From positions 1 through 64,000 of the forward strand of contig JAJYDE010000005.1 of the NCBI GenBank assembly GCA_021777755.1: a DNA stretch of 64,000 nucleotides, in the 5' to 3' direction. Within the stretch, counting starts at the first letter, position 1; every line of letters begins with the position of its first letter. Made by a program: the position numbers and the translations under genes. A model generated the notes under the pieces. That model worked only from the letters and a program-made list of their open reading frames with translations. It had not been told where the DNA came from and did not search any database. Positions 51,845-61,231 of the stretch are shown piece after piece. This DNA comes from Deltaproteobacteria bacterium. GTDB lineage: Bacteria > Desulfobacterota > Syntrophobacteria > Syntrophobacterales > Syntrophobacteraceae.

Positions 51845-53707
51845 ATGACTTCTTGGGGATTTTTTTCACCTGCCGGCCAGCAGCCTGTTCGGAGTCCGAG
51901 AAGCTACAGGCGCCCGGGGGGCGTACTCGCAGCCTTGATGGCCGCTGATCGGGATAAGGATTACCTGTTGGTGAAGAAGGCCTTCGCGGCGAGTCCGATC
52001 CGTGTGGATCTGCACCGGGTATTCGACGGGGCCGAAGCCATGGACTACCTTTTGGGGAAGGGCAAATTTGAGGTCTCGGAAAGCTTTCCCCGTCCCGATC
52101 TCATCCTGCTCAACCTGATTATGCCGCGAAAGGGCGGTCTGGAGACGCTACGCCTGATCAAGGGGACAGCAGACCTGCACACAATACCGGTCGTGTTGCT
52201 CGTCTCGTCCGAACTTCAGCTCCACGAGGCTTCCGGGCTCAGGCTTGGGGCTGATTCCTTCATTGTAAAGCCCCAGAGTTTCGATGAACTCGTGAAGATT
52301 TTGGGTGATCTTCATCAACACTATTTCGCCATCGTGCGGTTGCCCGAACCAGGGAAAATCCCGAAATTGCGCCTTGCGCGAAAACAGAAAGTATCCCCGC
52401 CGCGATGTGGTTCCTGCGAACCCGAACCGATGGATGGCGAGTGCCTCAGGCACAATGGTTCATTTGACGGAAGGCCGGAGGAACTCAAACGAGCCCGGAG
52501 GGCATGGCGGTTGAATGAATCGCGGCTGGATTCTCTTCTGGCCCTTGGCCGGATGAGCGGGACCTCGGCGGGCAAGGCGGTCGATTTTGTGCTCGAAGAG
52601 CAGGTGAGGCTTACCGGAAGCGAGGCGGGCTGGCTTGGTTTTGTAAGTGAAGACCAAACCCGTATTACTTTCCACCAACGGGTGGGAGGAAGAAGGGAGC
52701 AAAAGGGGGCTGGAGACCAAGGAGTGCATTTTCCCGTGCAATCGGGGGGGATCCTGGCCGATGCGCTCAAGGAGCGAAAAACACTTGTGGTAAACGACCG
52801 CTCGGCAGTCGAGTCGGAGAAGTTGGCATTTCCGGGCGACGGTTTTGTCTGCCGCCGTCTGCTCGTGACCCCTGTCTTTGAGGCCGACAGGGTAAGAGCT
52901 GTGGCGGTGGTTGCAAACAAGCGGGAAAATTACGATTCGAGCGATGTAAAATATCATACTTTGCTGCTCGAAAATTTGCGGAAAATAATCGAGCGGGAGG
53001 AGGTGCGAAAAAGGCTCTCTCACATGGAGAGCCTCGCCGCAATGGGCAGTTCCGTATCGTGCTTGGCCCACGATATGAAGACGCCGCTTACGGCCATTGG
53101 AGGATTTGCCGGTCTTGTGCACAAAAGGATGGAGGGGGCCAATCCGGACCGAAGTAAACTCAAAATCGTTATCCACGAAACCCGACGACTTGAAGCCATG
53201 CTCGAAAACATTCTCGATTTTTCACGCCCCATACATTTTGAAAAATCATTTATGGAAATGGACGAGGTGGTCAGGGGGAGTATCCATTTGCTCGATATGG
53301 AGGCAAAAAAACGTGATCTGAGTCTTCGGATTGTTATAGACCCGAGTCTTCCAAGGGCTCTTATCGATCCGTTTCGCATAGAGCGGGCGCTTCTGAATCT
53401 TGCGATCAATGCCATGCACTCATCGCCCCGGGGCGAGACGGTGATAATCCACGTCCACGCAAGGCGGGCAGAACTCCTTTTGGATGTCATCGACCACGGC
53501 GCCGGAATAGACCCCGAAAAAAGAAAAGATATTTTCACTCCCTTTTTTACCACCAAGAAAAATGGAACCGGCCTGGGGCTTCCCATCGTTAAAAAGATCG
53601 TCGAAGCGCACAATGGCTGGATCAGCATAAGGGATAATCCGGATGGAGGGCTCACTTTCAGGGTGGGACTCCCGGACTGTTTGGAACAGAGCGAGGCTGA
53701 GGTTTGA
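51845..53707 (+). CDS. Receiver-GAF-histidine kinase with a degenerate receiver
   Basis: This 620-residue soluble kinase starts with a receiver-like domain (about 27-160), then a GAF domain (about 225-380), HisKA with the H-box CLAHDMKTPLTA (H409) and a HATPase with NAMHSS, DHGAGI and GTGLGLPIVKK. In the receiver the phospho-acceptor aspartate is replaced by asparagine (LILLNLIMP, N90), while the lysine (VKP, K142) and serine (S121/S122) remain. It is therefore probably a pseudo-receiver that no longer accepts phosphate. AAAGGAG is seven bases before the ATG. It converges with the next kinase gene. Confidence 0.9.
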   Translation: MTSWGFFSPAGQQPVRSPRSYRRPGGVLAALMAADRDKDYLLVKKAFAASPIRVDLHRVFDGAEAMDYLLGKGKFEVSESFPRPDLILLNLIMPRKGGLETLRLIKGTADLHTIPVVLLVSSELQLHEASGLRLGADSFIVKPQSFDELVKILGDLHQHYFAIVRLPEPGKIPKLRLARKQKVSPPRCGSCEPEPMDGECLRHNGSFDGRPEELKRARRAWRLNESRLDSLLALGRMSGTSAGKAVDFVLEEQVRLTGSEAGWLGFVSEDQTRITFHQRVGGRREQKGAGDQGVHFPVQSGGILADALKERKTLVVNDRSAVESEKLAFPGDGFVCRRLLVTPVFEADRVRAVAVVANKRENYDSSDVKYHTLLLENLRKIIEREEVRKRLSHMESLAAMGSSVSCLAHDMKTPLTAIGGFAGLVHKRMEGANPDRSKLKIVIHETRRLEAMLENILDFSRPIHFEKSFMEMDEVVRGSIHLLDMEAKKRDLSLRIVIDPSLPRALIDPFRIERALLNLAINAMHSSPRGETVIIHVHARRAELLLDVIDHGAGIDPEKRKDIFTPFFTTKKNGTGLGLPIVKKIVEAHNGWISIRDNPDGGLTFRVGLPDCLEQSEAEV

Positions 53708-53756
53708 CAGGCCTTCCGGAATTGAACAACAGTTGCGGTTGTTGACGTTTGCTCTT

Positions 53757-56369
53757 CTAATTCTGCCCGGAAAAAACCTCCCCGGGGATTTGGACAGGCC
53801 AAAGGGCTCTTACCCTGGCACCCTCACCCGGCGCCGATTCCATGAAGAATTTTCCTCCCGATATCTCGGCCCTTTCCTTCATGCCCAAGAGCCCCAGGCT
53901 TTTGGCCGAAGCTGTTTTTAAAACATAGTCAAGCTCCATGCCTTTCCCGTCGTCGCTGATTTCGAGCTCGATTTTTCCGGCCCCCTCGGTGATGCGAGCA
54001 TCTATCCATTCCGCGCCGCTGTGTTTGCAGGAGTTATTGAGCGCTTCCTGGGCAATCCTGAACATGGCGATCTTCAAGCCCTCGGGGATATCCTCCTCCC
54101 TTACCCCCATCTCCAACTCGATATGGATTTTGGTATAAACCCCCATAAGCTGACGCCGATACCATTCAAGGGCCGCCAGAAATCCGTTGTCGGCAAGGAC
54201 CGCGGGTTTTAACCCCATGTAGATCGTTCGGGTTTCATCGATGGAACGCTGCAGGATTGGAACGAACTGGTCGAGCAGATTCGCCGCCTCTTCGGCTTTT
54301 CCATTTCGAACGAGACTTGAAATGTGCTCGATGCGAAATTTCAGGGCGGCCAGGGTCTGCCCGATGCTGTCGTGGAGTTCCGAAGCAAGCCTTTTGCTCT
54401 CGTTTTCCTGGACTTCGATCAGCTTGGAAGGCACAAGGCGCAGTTGTTCGTTGGCCGCTTCGAGGGAGGCTGTCCGCTCTATGACGCGTCTTTCGAGTTC
54501 AACCTCCATCTGTTTATGTTCTGTGATGTCCTGGGCCAGAATGGCAATATCGCCGCTTCCGGCCATGCGGACCACGGCAACTCGAAACCAGGTGGGTTTC
54601 AAGAGATGTTTGCCGTCGAAAAAGTCTTCCAGTACGCAGGTTGCACCGGTTCGGACCACTTGCAGGTATGCTGCGAAAAATGACGACTCCCGGTGGTGGG
54701 GAAAAACCTCGAGCACTCTTCGCCCCACGACTTCTTTCGGCTCGGCGCCCCGCATCCGGGCTATCGCCGGATTTTCATAGATCCAGGTGAAATCGACCAC
54801 GTCGCCGGCCTCGTCACGAACTGGCCTAAGGATGGTAAAGCCGTCGGGGGAAAGCTCCTGGGCCACCCGGAAGCGTTCTTCGCTCTCACGGAGGGCGTCC
54901 TCGGCCAGTTTGCGCTGGGTTATGTCGCTCGCCGCCCCGAACCATTCGAAAATGTTGCCGTTTTCGTCCAGGAGCGGAATCGCTCTGGCAAACCTCCAGC
55001 CGTAGCCGCCGTCCGGGTTTCGAAACCGATACTCATGCTCGAAGGTGCTCCTGTTTCGGACGGCTTCCCTGATTTTTGCCGACATGGCCGTCCGATCGTC
55101 CGGGTGGATGCAGTTTTGGAGCCAATTTTCGTTAGGGTCGCCCTCGGCGTCCCGGCCGAAGAGGCGGTGGAGTGCTTCCCAGTTTGGCGCTATCTGATAA
55201 ATGGCGTCCGAACTGGCCTGCGCCAGCGCGCGGAACCGCTCTTCGCTCCTCTTTAGCTCCCCGACCATTTGAGCTCGTTCGACAATAGTGGCGGTCTGGC
55301 GGGCCAGAATGCCCAGCAGTCGCAGCGTGCGTCCGTCCAGCCGTTTTTTTGCCCTGTAATAGGTGGAGAACACTCCGATCAGCGTTGCCGTCCGACTCAC
55401 CAGCGGGGTGCATTGAACAGTTCGGATTCCGGCTTTGCGCATCAGTTCAAGGGCGGGGGTGCCGGCAAGCATGCGGCTTTCCTCAACCCCTTGGACGATT
55501 GTGCGTTTATTGCGGTTTAGTACCGCGCAGCAAGCCCCACGACCTTTGCAGACCTTGTTCCAGCAATCTGCCCACCATGACGGGAACCCTTGCTGGGAAA
55601 CAACTCGAAGGTTGGAGCTTCGGCTATCGAGGAGTTGAACGGCGCCGAAATCAGCCCCTGAAATGGCCACCGCGGCTTCGACGATTTCGTCGAGGACCGG
55701 CTCGACGGCACCCTCTTTTGCAAACAGGGAACCGATCTTTTGCAGTCGCTTCATGGCCTCCAACTCGACCCGCAGGTGATTTTTCAACCCCAGCAGTTTT
55801 CCCTCCGCCCGTTTGCGCTCGGTGATATCTACAAAAACCAGCCGCCATCCGGTCAACTTGCGTTCTGGGTCAAATGCGGCCGCCAGCTCCAACTGAATAA
55901 ACGATCGAGCTTCATCCTTTCCGACGGTTCTAAGCGTGCAGGTTCCTTTCCCGTCATCGCCTCTGGCAACACGTCTCATAAGATCGCGGAATTTTTCTCG
56001 ATCATCGGCGTGGATGAACTGGCTGAATTGAATATTCGAGGGCAGAGGGGAAAGGATACCCAGTTTTTGCCGCGCGGCAATATTTGCCCGGCTGATAAAA
56101 CCCTCGGGGCTAATATCGAGGCATCCCACCGGGGCATGCTGATAGAGATCGGCGTACCTTTTTCCGGATTGCTCCAAAGCGTCTCTGGCGGACCGAAGCT
56201 CCTCGTTTTGGAGTTCGAGTTTCACATGGTGGACTTCCAGTTCATGGAGCAATCGGATGAGGTCGAATTCCAAAGGGTCCTGGCTGTCGCCATCGCGGCT
56301 TTTGAGGGCTTTCTCGGCCCTGCGGCGAAGCTCATCTAACCTGTCTTTCCAGATATGGGATCGGGCCAT
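53757..56369 (-). CDS. Multi-PAS/GAF sensor kinase, NarX/DegS-type (HisKA_3)
   Basis: This soluble kinase of about 870 residues has, in order, a coiled coil, a PAS domain (YADLYQHAPVGCLDISPEG), a GAF domain with EGAVEPVLDEIVEAA, two further PAS domains with PAC tails ending in DITQRKLAE and DITEHKQME, and a HisKA_3 dimerisation domain with SKRLASELHDSIGQTLAALK. The HATPase carries DDGKGME. HisKA_3 kinases usually partner with LuxR-type regulators; none is adjacent. I start it at ATG 56369, seven bases after AAGGAG; the frame extends to 56438 but without a ribosome site. Confidence 0.9.
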   Translation of the reverse strand: MARSHIWKDRLDELRRRAEKALKSRDGDSQDPLEFDLIRLLHELEVHHVKLELQNEELRSARDALEQSGKRYADLYQHAPVGCLDISPEGFISRANIAARQKLGILSPLPSNIQFSQFIHADDREKFRDLMRRVARGDDGKGTCTLRTVGKDEARSFIQLELAAAFDPERKLTGWRLVFVDITERKRAEGKLLGLKNHLRVELEAMKRLQKIGSLFAKEGAVEPVLDEIVEAAVAISGADFGAVQLLDSRSSNLRVVSQQGFPSWWADCWNKVCKGRGACCAVLNRNKRTIVQGVEESRMLAGTPALELMRKAGIRTVQCTPLVSRTATLIGVFSTYYRAKKRLDGRTLRLLGILARQTATIVERAQMVGELKRSEERFRALAQASSDAIYQIAPNWEALHRLFGRDAEGDPNENWLQNCIHPDDRTAMSAKIREAVRNRSTFEHEYRFRNPDGGYGWRFARAIPLLDENGNIFEWFGAASDITQRKLAEDALRESEERFRVAQELSPDGFTILRPVRDEAGDVVDFTWIYENPAIARMRGAEPKEVVGRRVLEVFPHHRESSFFAAYLQVVRTGATCVLEDFFDGKHLLKPTWFRVAVVRMAGSGDIAILAQDITEHKQMEVELERRVIERTASLEAANEQLRLVPSKLIEVQENESKRLASELHDSIGQTLAALKFRIEHISSLVRNGKAEEAANLLDQFVPILQRSIDETRTIYMGLKPAVLADNGFLAALEWYRRQLMGVYTKIHIELEMGVREEDIPEGLKIAMFRIAQEALNNSCKHSGAEWIDARITEGAGKIELEISDDGKGMELDYVLKTASAKSLGLLGMKERAEISGGKFFMESAPGEGARVRALWPVQIPGEVFSGQN

Positions 56370-56648
56370 TCCGCTGCTCCTTGCCCGTTTTCGGGTGTTC
56401 GGGGGAGGTCGTGTGCTGTTTGGACGGCGAACTGACATCTATATATTTTATTCGATCAAGGAGAGAAATCAAAGGGGGGCAGGAGGCGCAACATTGTTCC
56501 ACTGCTAAAAAAAGCCCAAGAGTTTTCATATGTTGGCCGACCGCTACTCATCGATCATCATGGGGTTCATTGATCTCCATCCAACAGGCATTGGTCCGCA
56601 TGAGCTCGGGTTCTATCAAAGTGTTCACCAAAATGGAGCAGTTCGTCT

Positions 56649-58241
56649 CTAGAACTTTTTTTCCGCAAGGGTGAAAAAAAAGGTCGTCCCGCGCCCGGGC
56701 TGAGAAGCGAGCCAAATCTTTCCTCCATGATATTCGATTATCCGCTTTACTATCGCAAGCCCCACGCCCGTTCCTTCCTGACTTTTCGACGATGGAAGAC
56801 GTTCGAATACTCGGAAGATTTTTTCAAAAAACATCTCCTCGATTCCCATTCCGTTATCACGGACGAAAAACACCCATTGATCGTCCTTCTTTTCGGCCCC
56901 TATATCGATGCATGGGGCAGGGTTATCCTCACCCATGTACTTGATCGCATTATTGAGTAGATTGTAGATCGCCTGGATCATTAGACTCTTTTCACAGCGG
57001 AGCGCAGGAAGATTTTCCCCGATATTGATCCTGATAGAGCGACTTTCAAGGTTGGGCCGAAGCGTTTCGAGCGCCTCCCGGACAATATCGGCGAAAGGAA
57101 GTGTGATCATCGAGCCGGGCCGTCGCCCGATTCGTGAAAGCTCGAGCAAATCATCGATGAGGGCTTCCATTTTTCGACCCGCCCCGCTCATGTAGTCCAG
57201 GTAGCTTTCGGCTTCTTCGGAAATGGAGGCGCCGAAGTCTTCCCGCAGCGCCCCGATGAACCCGCCGATGGTGACGATGGGGGTCTTTAGATCATGAGAA
57301 ATGGTATAAACAAAGGATTCGAGTTCGGTGTTTTTGGCCGAAAGCTCGCCGACCAATTCTTCCAGCTCCTTTTCCTTCGCCTGCAAGACAGCCTCGATGC
57401 GCTTTCGCCGGGCAATTTCTTCGTGGGCCAGATCCCTTGACCTCCTGTAGGCGTCCATCCTCAGCAGCAGTTGATAAAAGAGCAGGGAAAGGGCGGCCGA
57501 AAGAGTGGTTCCAAAAAACAGGAACAGCAGTGCGTGAGGGGGGCTGGCGGTATAGAAGCCGCGAGCGGGCGCCATCGTAAGGCGCCATCTCCTCTCGCCC
57601 ATGGGGATTTCGCGTATTGAGACAAGACCTTTTGCGGCAAGGTTTTGCGTGCCATACTGAAAGATCGTGCGCCCATGGTCTTTGATATTGACCACAAAGT
57701 CACTGATAAATTTACCGGGCATGGCGAAGTTGACCAGATCGGCCACCTTGAACTCGCCGCACAGGTAGCCCTGAAGTCTTCCCCGCACCATCAGCGCAAT
57801 AACGATGCAAAAGCCCTCGGTGCCCGAGGAAAGATCGAAACAGGGCGAGACCTCTTGGCCGGGAATCCATTGGAGCTTTTTGCCCAGCCTGCCGGCTTGC
57901 TCTTTTTTCGGATACACGTAGCCAATGAGGCCTTCGGGGTCGGCCCAGTATATGCCGGAAAAGCCGGGGAAATCGTTAAAAATGATCCTTGCAAATGAAA
58001 GAAAGCGGGCGCGGCCGAAATCATGGTTTTCGTCTTCCACCCACCTGGAGGCCAGCATTTCCAGGGTTGATTTGCGGCTTTCCATGATTGCACCGATACG
58101 GATTCCGGCTATCTGCGCCGAGCTTTCCACATGCCGGAAAACCAACTGGCGCAGATGTTGGACTTCCACTCTCCACAGAACAACCGTAATGGAGGCGAAA
58201 AGGACAAATATTATTATCGAGGCTGATTTTCTCGATCTCAA
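56649..58241 (-). CDS. Membrane sensor histidine kinase with extracytoplasmic CHASE-like domain
   Basis: This 530-residue kinase has transmembrane helices at about 8-24 and 238-262, enclosing a periplasmic sensor (about 30-235) that resembles CHASE-type domains (FPGFSGIYWADPEG). It then has a coiled coil, HisKA with YTISHDLKTPIVTIGGF and a HATPase with DNGMGIEE and GTGVGLAIVKR. The only in-frame start is TTG at 58241, next to GGAAGG; it follows the upstream kinase gene by 22 bases, so the two are co-transcribed. Confidence 0.88.
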   Translation of the reverse strand: MRSRKSASIIIFVLFASITVVLWRVEVQHLRQLVFRHVESSAQIAGIRIGAIMESRKSTLEMLASRWVEDENHDFGRARFLSFARIIFNDFPGFSGIYWADPEGLIGYVYPKKEQAGRLGKKLQWIPGQEVSPCFDLSSGTEGFCIVIALMVRGRLQGYLCGEFKVADLVNFAMPGKFISDFVVNIKDHGRTIFQYGTQNLAAKGLVSIREIPMGERRWRLTMAPARGFYTASPPHALLFLFFGTTLSAALSLLFYQLLLRMDAYRRSRDLAHEEIARRKRIEAVLQAKEKELEELVGELSAKNTELESFVYTISHDLKTPIVTIGGFIGALREDFGASISEEAESYLDYMSGAGRKMEALIDDLLELSRIGRRPGSMITLPFADIVREALETLRPNLESRSIRINIGENLPALRCEKSLMIQAIYNLLNNAIKYMGEDNPAPCIDIGAEKKDDQWVFFVRDNGMGIEEMFFEKIFRVFERLPSSKSQEGTGVGLAIVKRIIEYHGGKIWLASQPGRGTTFFFTLAEKKF

Positions 58242-58263
58242 AGCCCTTCCTTCGAGGTTCGCA

Positions 58264-59997
58264 TCACAGCGCCCTGGCGATTGTGATTCGGAATACCACT
58301 CCCTTGCCGTGGCCGGACTCGACTTCGACTTTCCCGCCGTGCCTCTCGGCGATTTCCCTGACTATATTCAGTCCCAGGCCGGTTCCGGGAATGGGCGCCG
58401 AACTTTCGGCGCGGTGGAAAGCGCGGAAGATCGAAGCACAGTCCTCCTTCTTCATGGCCGCCCCGTCATTGCTCACCAGGATGGTGCAGAAGCCGGGAGT
58501 TTGCTCGCAGCCGATCTTTATTTCACTCAATGCGTTTCCGCCGTACTTTAGAGCATTGTCCACAAGATTGGTAAACAACCTGGTCATGGCCAGCCGGTCG
58601 GCCACGATTTCCACATCGGTTTGCGACTGGATCCAGCGAATACTTCGAGCCCTCAGCCGATCGGAAAATTCTTCCCGCACCGTGTGGATAAGATCGTCAA
58701 GCAGCACAGGTTCGACATTTAGCGGGGCCTGTTTGGCGGCTATGTAATCGTTTATCTCGCCGATAAGCCCCGAACAGTATTCGGATGCTTTCATGATCTG
58801 TTGGCAATATTTTCTGCCCCTCTCATCGACTCTGTCGCCATACTGCTTTTTAAACAGCCTGGTCAGGCCGTAGATGGCGACGGTTGGACTCTTCAGGTCG
58901 TGCATGACTGAATAGGCAAAGAGTTTGAGATCTTCGGTGCTTTTGGCCAGGGCTTGCTGGGCGCGAATGCGCTCTTCGATTTCCTGGCGCAGCTTGTCGT
59001 TTGCAAGGGCAAGTTCGGCGGTGCGCCGGCTGACGCGCGCTTCGAGCTGCTCCTGGGCGCTTCGCAAGTCCTCGACGGCCTTAAGGCGTCTGAGCGCGGC
59101 GCCAAGTTCCATGGCAGCCCGCTCCAGCACCTCGATCGAAGCCGGCGAGAACATATCCGGTTCCCCGTCGGCGATATAGGCCAGCCCAAGATTTAAATCG
59201 GCCAGCCTTACCGGAACCAGAGCGACCGATTCGTATTCTGCCAGGCGACACACCGCGGCCCGGAGCATTCCTTTTGGCGCCCGCACATCTTCGGTGGGCG
59301 ATGAGGAGCCGCGGTTGGCATAAAGCGAACCCGACCGGGTGGAGACGATGGAGCAAAAGCGCTCATCCTCCGTGTTGATTCCCGTAAGAAACTGCTCGCA
59401 GGGCGGTCGGCGGGTCGCAGGGACCAACGGCCCCCGTACAAGGAACTCACAGCTTTCACAGAGGGTCGAACGGCCTTGCTCGAAAATCCGGACAGCGGCC
59501 ACCGAGCAGCCCGTAAAACGTTTTACAAGGGCAGTGAAATTATCGATCAACTCGGCGAGTTCCACGCTCCTGTTGGCGGCTTCCAAAAAACGGTAGGAAA
59601 TCTCCAATGAATCTTGCAGCCTGCGTTCGCGCAGGACCTTATCGATAGCGCCAGGCAGGAGTCTGAAAAATTCCGGAGTCTTTACCACATAATCGGCGGC
59701 CCCCGATTTCAGGGCCCTTACGGCCGTCGTTTCATCCCCCTGCCCCGTTATCATTATCACGGGAGCCAAGTTGTTTTTTCGCCGCAGCCTTTCGAGAAAT
59801 TCCAGGCCGTTCAAGCCCGGCAGAAGATAGTCCGAGATTATCAGATCGGGCTTCAGCCGCTCTATTGCCTCCAGGCAGGAGGAAGCTTCGGAAAAATGAT
59901 CGATCACCGCGCACGGCAATTCCTTCAAAACAGCTCTTTTCATCAACTGAAGATGGGCTTCTTCATCTTCGAGGATGACCAGATGTAATGTTTTCAT
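58264..59997 (-). CDS. Receiver-GAF-histidine kinase (hybrid with N-terminal receiver)
   Basis: This 577-residue soluble protein has an intact receiver (VILEDEEAH acidic pair, LIISDYLLPGLNG with the phospho-acceptor aspartate, KTP lysine), then a GAF-like region (about 155-310), a coiled coil, HisKA with YSVMHDLKSPTVAIYG and a HATPase with SNDGAAM and GTGLGLNIVREI. Input through the receiver would set kinase activity. ATG 59997 is preferred over an upstream ATG (60036) because AGGAG lies ten bases before it. It is the first gene of the kinase pair continuing to 56649. Confidence 0.9.
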   Translation of the reverse strand: MKTLHLVILEDEEAHLQLMKRAVLKELPCAVIDHFSEASSCLEAIERLKPDLIISDYLLPGLNGLEFLERLRRKNNLAPVIMITGQGDETTAVRALKSGAADYVVKTPEFFRLLPGAIDKVLRERRLQDSLEISYRFLEAANRSVELAELIDNFTALVKRFTGCSVAAVRIFEQGRSTLCESCEFLVRGPLVPATRRPPCEQFLTGINTEDERFCSIVSTRSGSLYANRGSSSPTEDVRAPKGMLRAAVCRLAEYESVALVPVRLADLNLGLAYIADGEPDMFSPASIEVLERAAMELGAALRRLKAVEDLRSAQEQLEARVSRRTAELALANDKLRQEIEERIRAQQALAKSTEDLKLFAYSVMHDLKSPTVAIYGLTRLFKKQYGDRVDERGRKYCQQIMKASEYCSGLIGEINDYIAAKQAPLNVEPVLLDDLIHTVREEFSDRLRARSIRWIQSQTDVEIVADRLAMTRLFTNLVDNALKYGGNALSEIKIGCEQTPGFCTILVSNDGAAMKKEDCASIFRAFHRAESSAPIPGTGLGLNIVREIAERHGGKVEVESGHGKGVVFRITIARAL

Positions 59998-60445
59998 GAG
60001 ACAACATCTCCTGGCCCAAAAGTGAAAGGTCCGCACAGTACCGGATGATTGGCGCTCAAAGGACTGGATAATCGGACCGGAAATGCCTTTGATCCATTCG
60101 GATAAATCGAGCAGAGCAAGAAGCTCGCCAAACAGATTGTTTTCCGAATAAGACCACGCTCAGGGCTTCGCTCAGCCCAGATCGAGCAAAGACGGAGCGA
60201 ACGGGGAGGAGGGGAGACCGAGGGGTTGAGCTCTCTGCAATTGATACACCTGCAACTTATGAATGACACTTTTTCGCTCTTGGAATCAAACGCAAGACAG
60301 GCTCCGGGGACGCCGGCTACAAGACTCGGCGCTCCATATATCTGGCATCATTTTTGATAACGCTATCCTTCAAGAACCGACAAGGCGGCGCTTAGTGTGG
60401 ACGGGGGCGCCCGAGCCTCAAACGAGAATTAGTCCGAGGGAAGCC
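59998..60445. other. Divergent spacer before the DsrC-like gene
   Basis: About 450 bases with no gene, RNA or repeat recognised. The DsrC-like frame is open from 60263 but the upstream part has no family resemblance and no good start. Confidence 0.4.
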
Positions 60446-61195
60446 ATGAAAAGATTCGAGACCAAAGGCAAGGTCTATCTGCTTGACGAGGGCGGGTTTC
60501 TCCTCGACAAGGAACAATGGGACGAGGATTTTGCCAAGGGCCTGGCGCCCGAGGTGGGAATCACGGAGGGTCTTGGCCACGCCCACTGGGAGGTCTTGAG
60601 GTTTATCCGCGACACATACGGGCAAACCGGCTTGTGCCCGGTGGTCTACAAGACCTGCAGGGCCAGGGGGCTAAACATTAAGGACCTTCAAAGGCTTTTT
60701 CCCTCCGGCTATCAGCGGGGAGCGTGCAAGCTTGCCGGCCTGTCTTTCAGGACTGCGGTTTTGAAGCAGGCAGAGCTTGAGTTCCTGCAAGAGGCCAGTA
60801 AGCTCAAGGGCCGGTCTTCGCCTGCAAAGGCGGCGACAGCGGTGCCCCTGGCAAAACCGATTGCTCCGCAAGAACGGATCTACCGGGTAAACGTGCAGGG
60901 TTTTCTAATCGATCCGAGCCAGTGGGATGAAGACTTCGCCATCTTCAAAGCCTGCGAACTCCAGGGGAACTGCCCTCTTGGAAAAAAGCACTGGCGAATC
61001 ATCCTGCATTTGCGCTCGGAATACGAAAAGACCGGCGAGGTTCCAACCGTTTATGCCCTTTGCGAGGCCGTCGGGATCGATGTGGATGAACTCGCCGAAC
61101 TTTTTCCAACCGGCTATCATCGCGGAGCGGTAAAAATTGCGGGCCTCAACCTCGGACTAAAAAGGAGCACCGGCGCCGGTGTGGAATCGGTGTGA
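60446..61195 (+). CDS. Tandem DsrC/TusE-fold protein lacking the C-terminal active cysteine
   Basis: This 249-residue protein carries two DsrC-type domains in one chain: residues about 5-104 and 144-236, joined by a 40-residue linker. Each has the family pattern GFLLDKEQWDEDFA / GFLIDPSQWDEDFA, a helical HWEVLRFIRDTYG / HWRIILHLRSEYE block and LFPSGYQRGACKLAGL / LFPTGYHRGAVKIAGL. In DsrC the C-terminal arm has two redox cysteines. Here domain 1 keeps only the inner one (C94), domain 2 has valine at that site (V229), and neither has the penultimate cysteine. A sulfur-relay reaction is therefore unlikely; a regulatory or structural role is more likely. ATG 60446 follows GAGGG. Confidence 0.85.
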   Translation: MKRFETKGKVYLLDEGGFLLDKEQWDEDFAKGLAPEVGITEGLGHAHWEVLRFIRDTYGQTGLCPVVYKTCRARGLNIKDLQRLFPSGYQRGACKLAGLSFRTAVLKQAELEFLQEASKLKGRSSPAKAATAVPLAKPIAPQERIYRVNVQGFLIDPSQWDEDFAIFKACELQGNCPLGKKHWRIILHLRSEYEKTGEVPTVYALCEAVGIDVDELAELFPTGYHRGAVKIAGLNLGLKRSTGAGVESV

Positions 61196-61231
61196 ATAAC
61201 GAGGCCGATTCTTGTCTTTGGTCTTGAGCCT

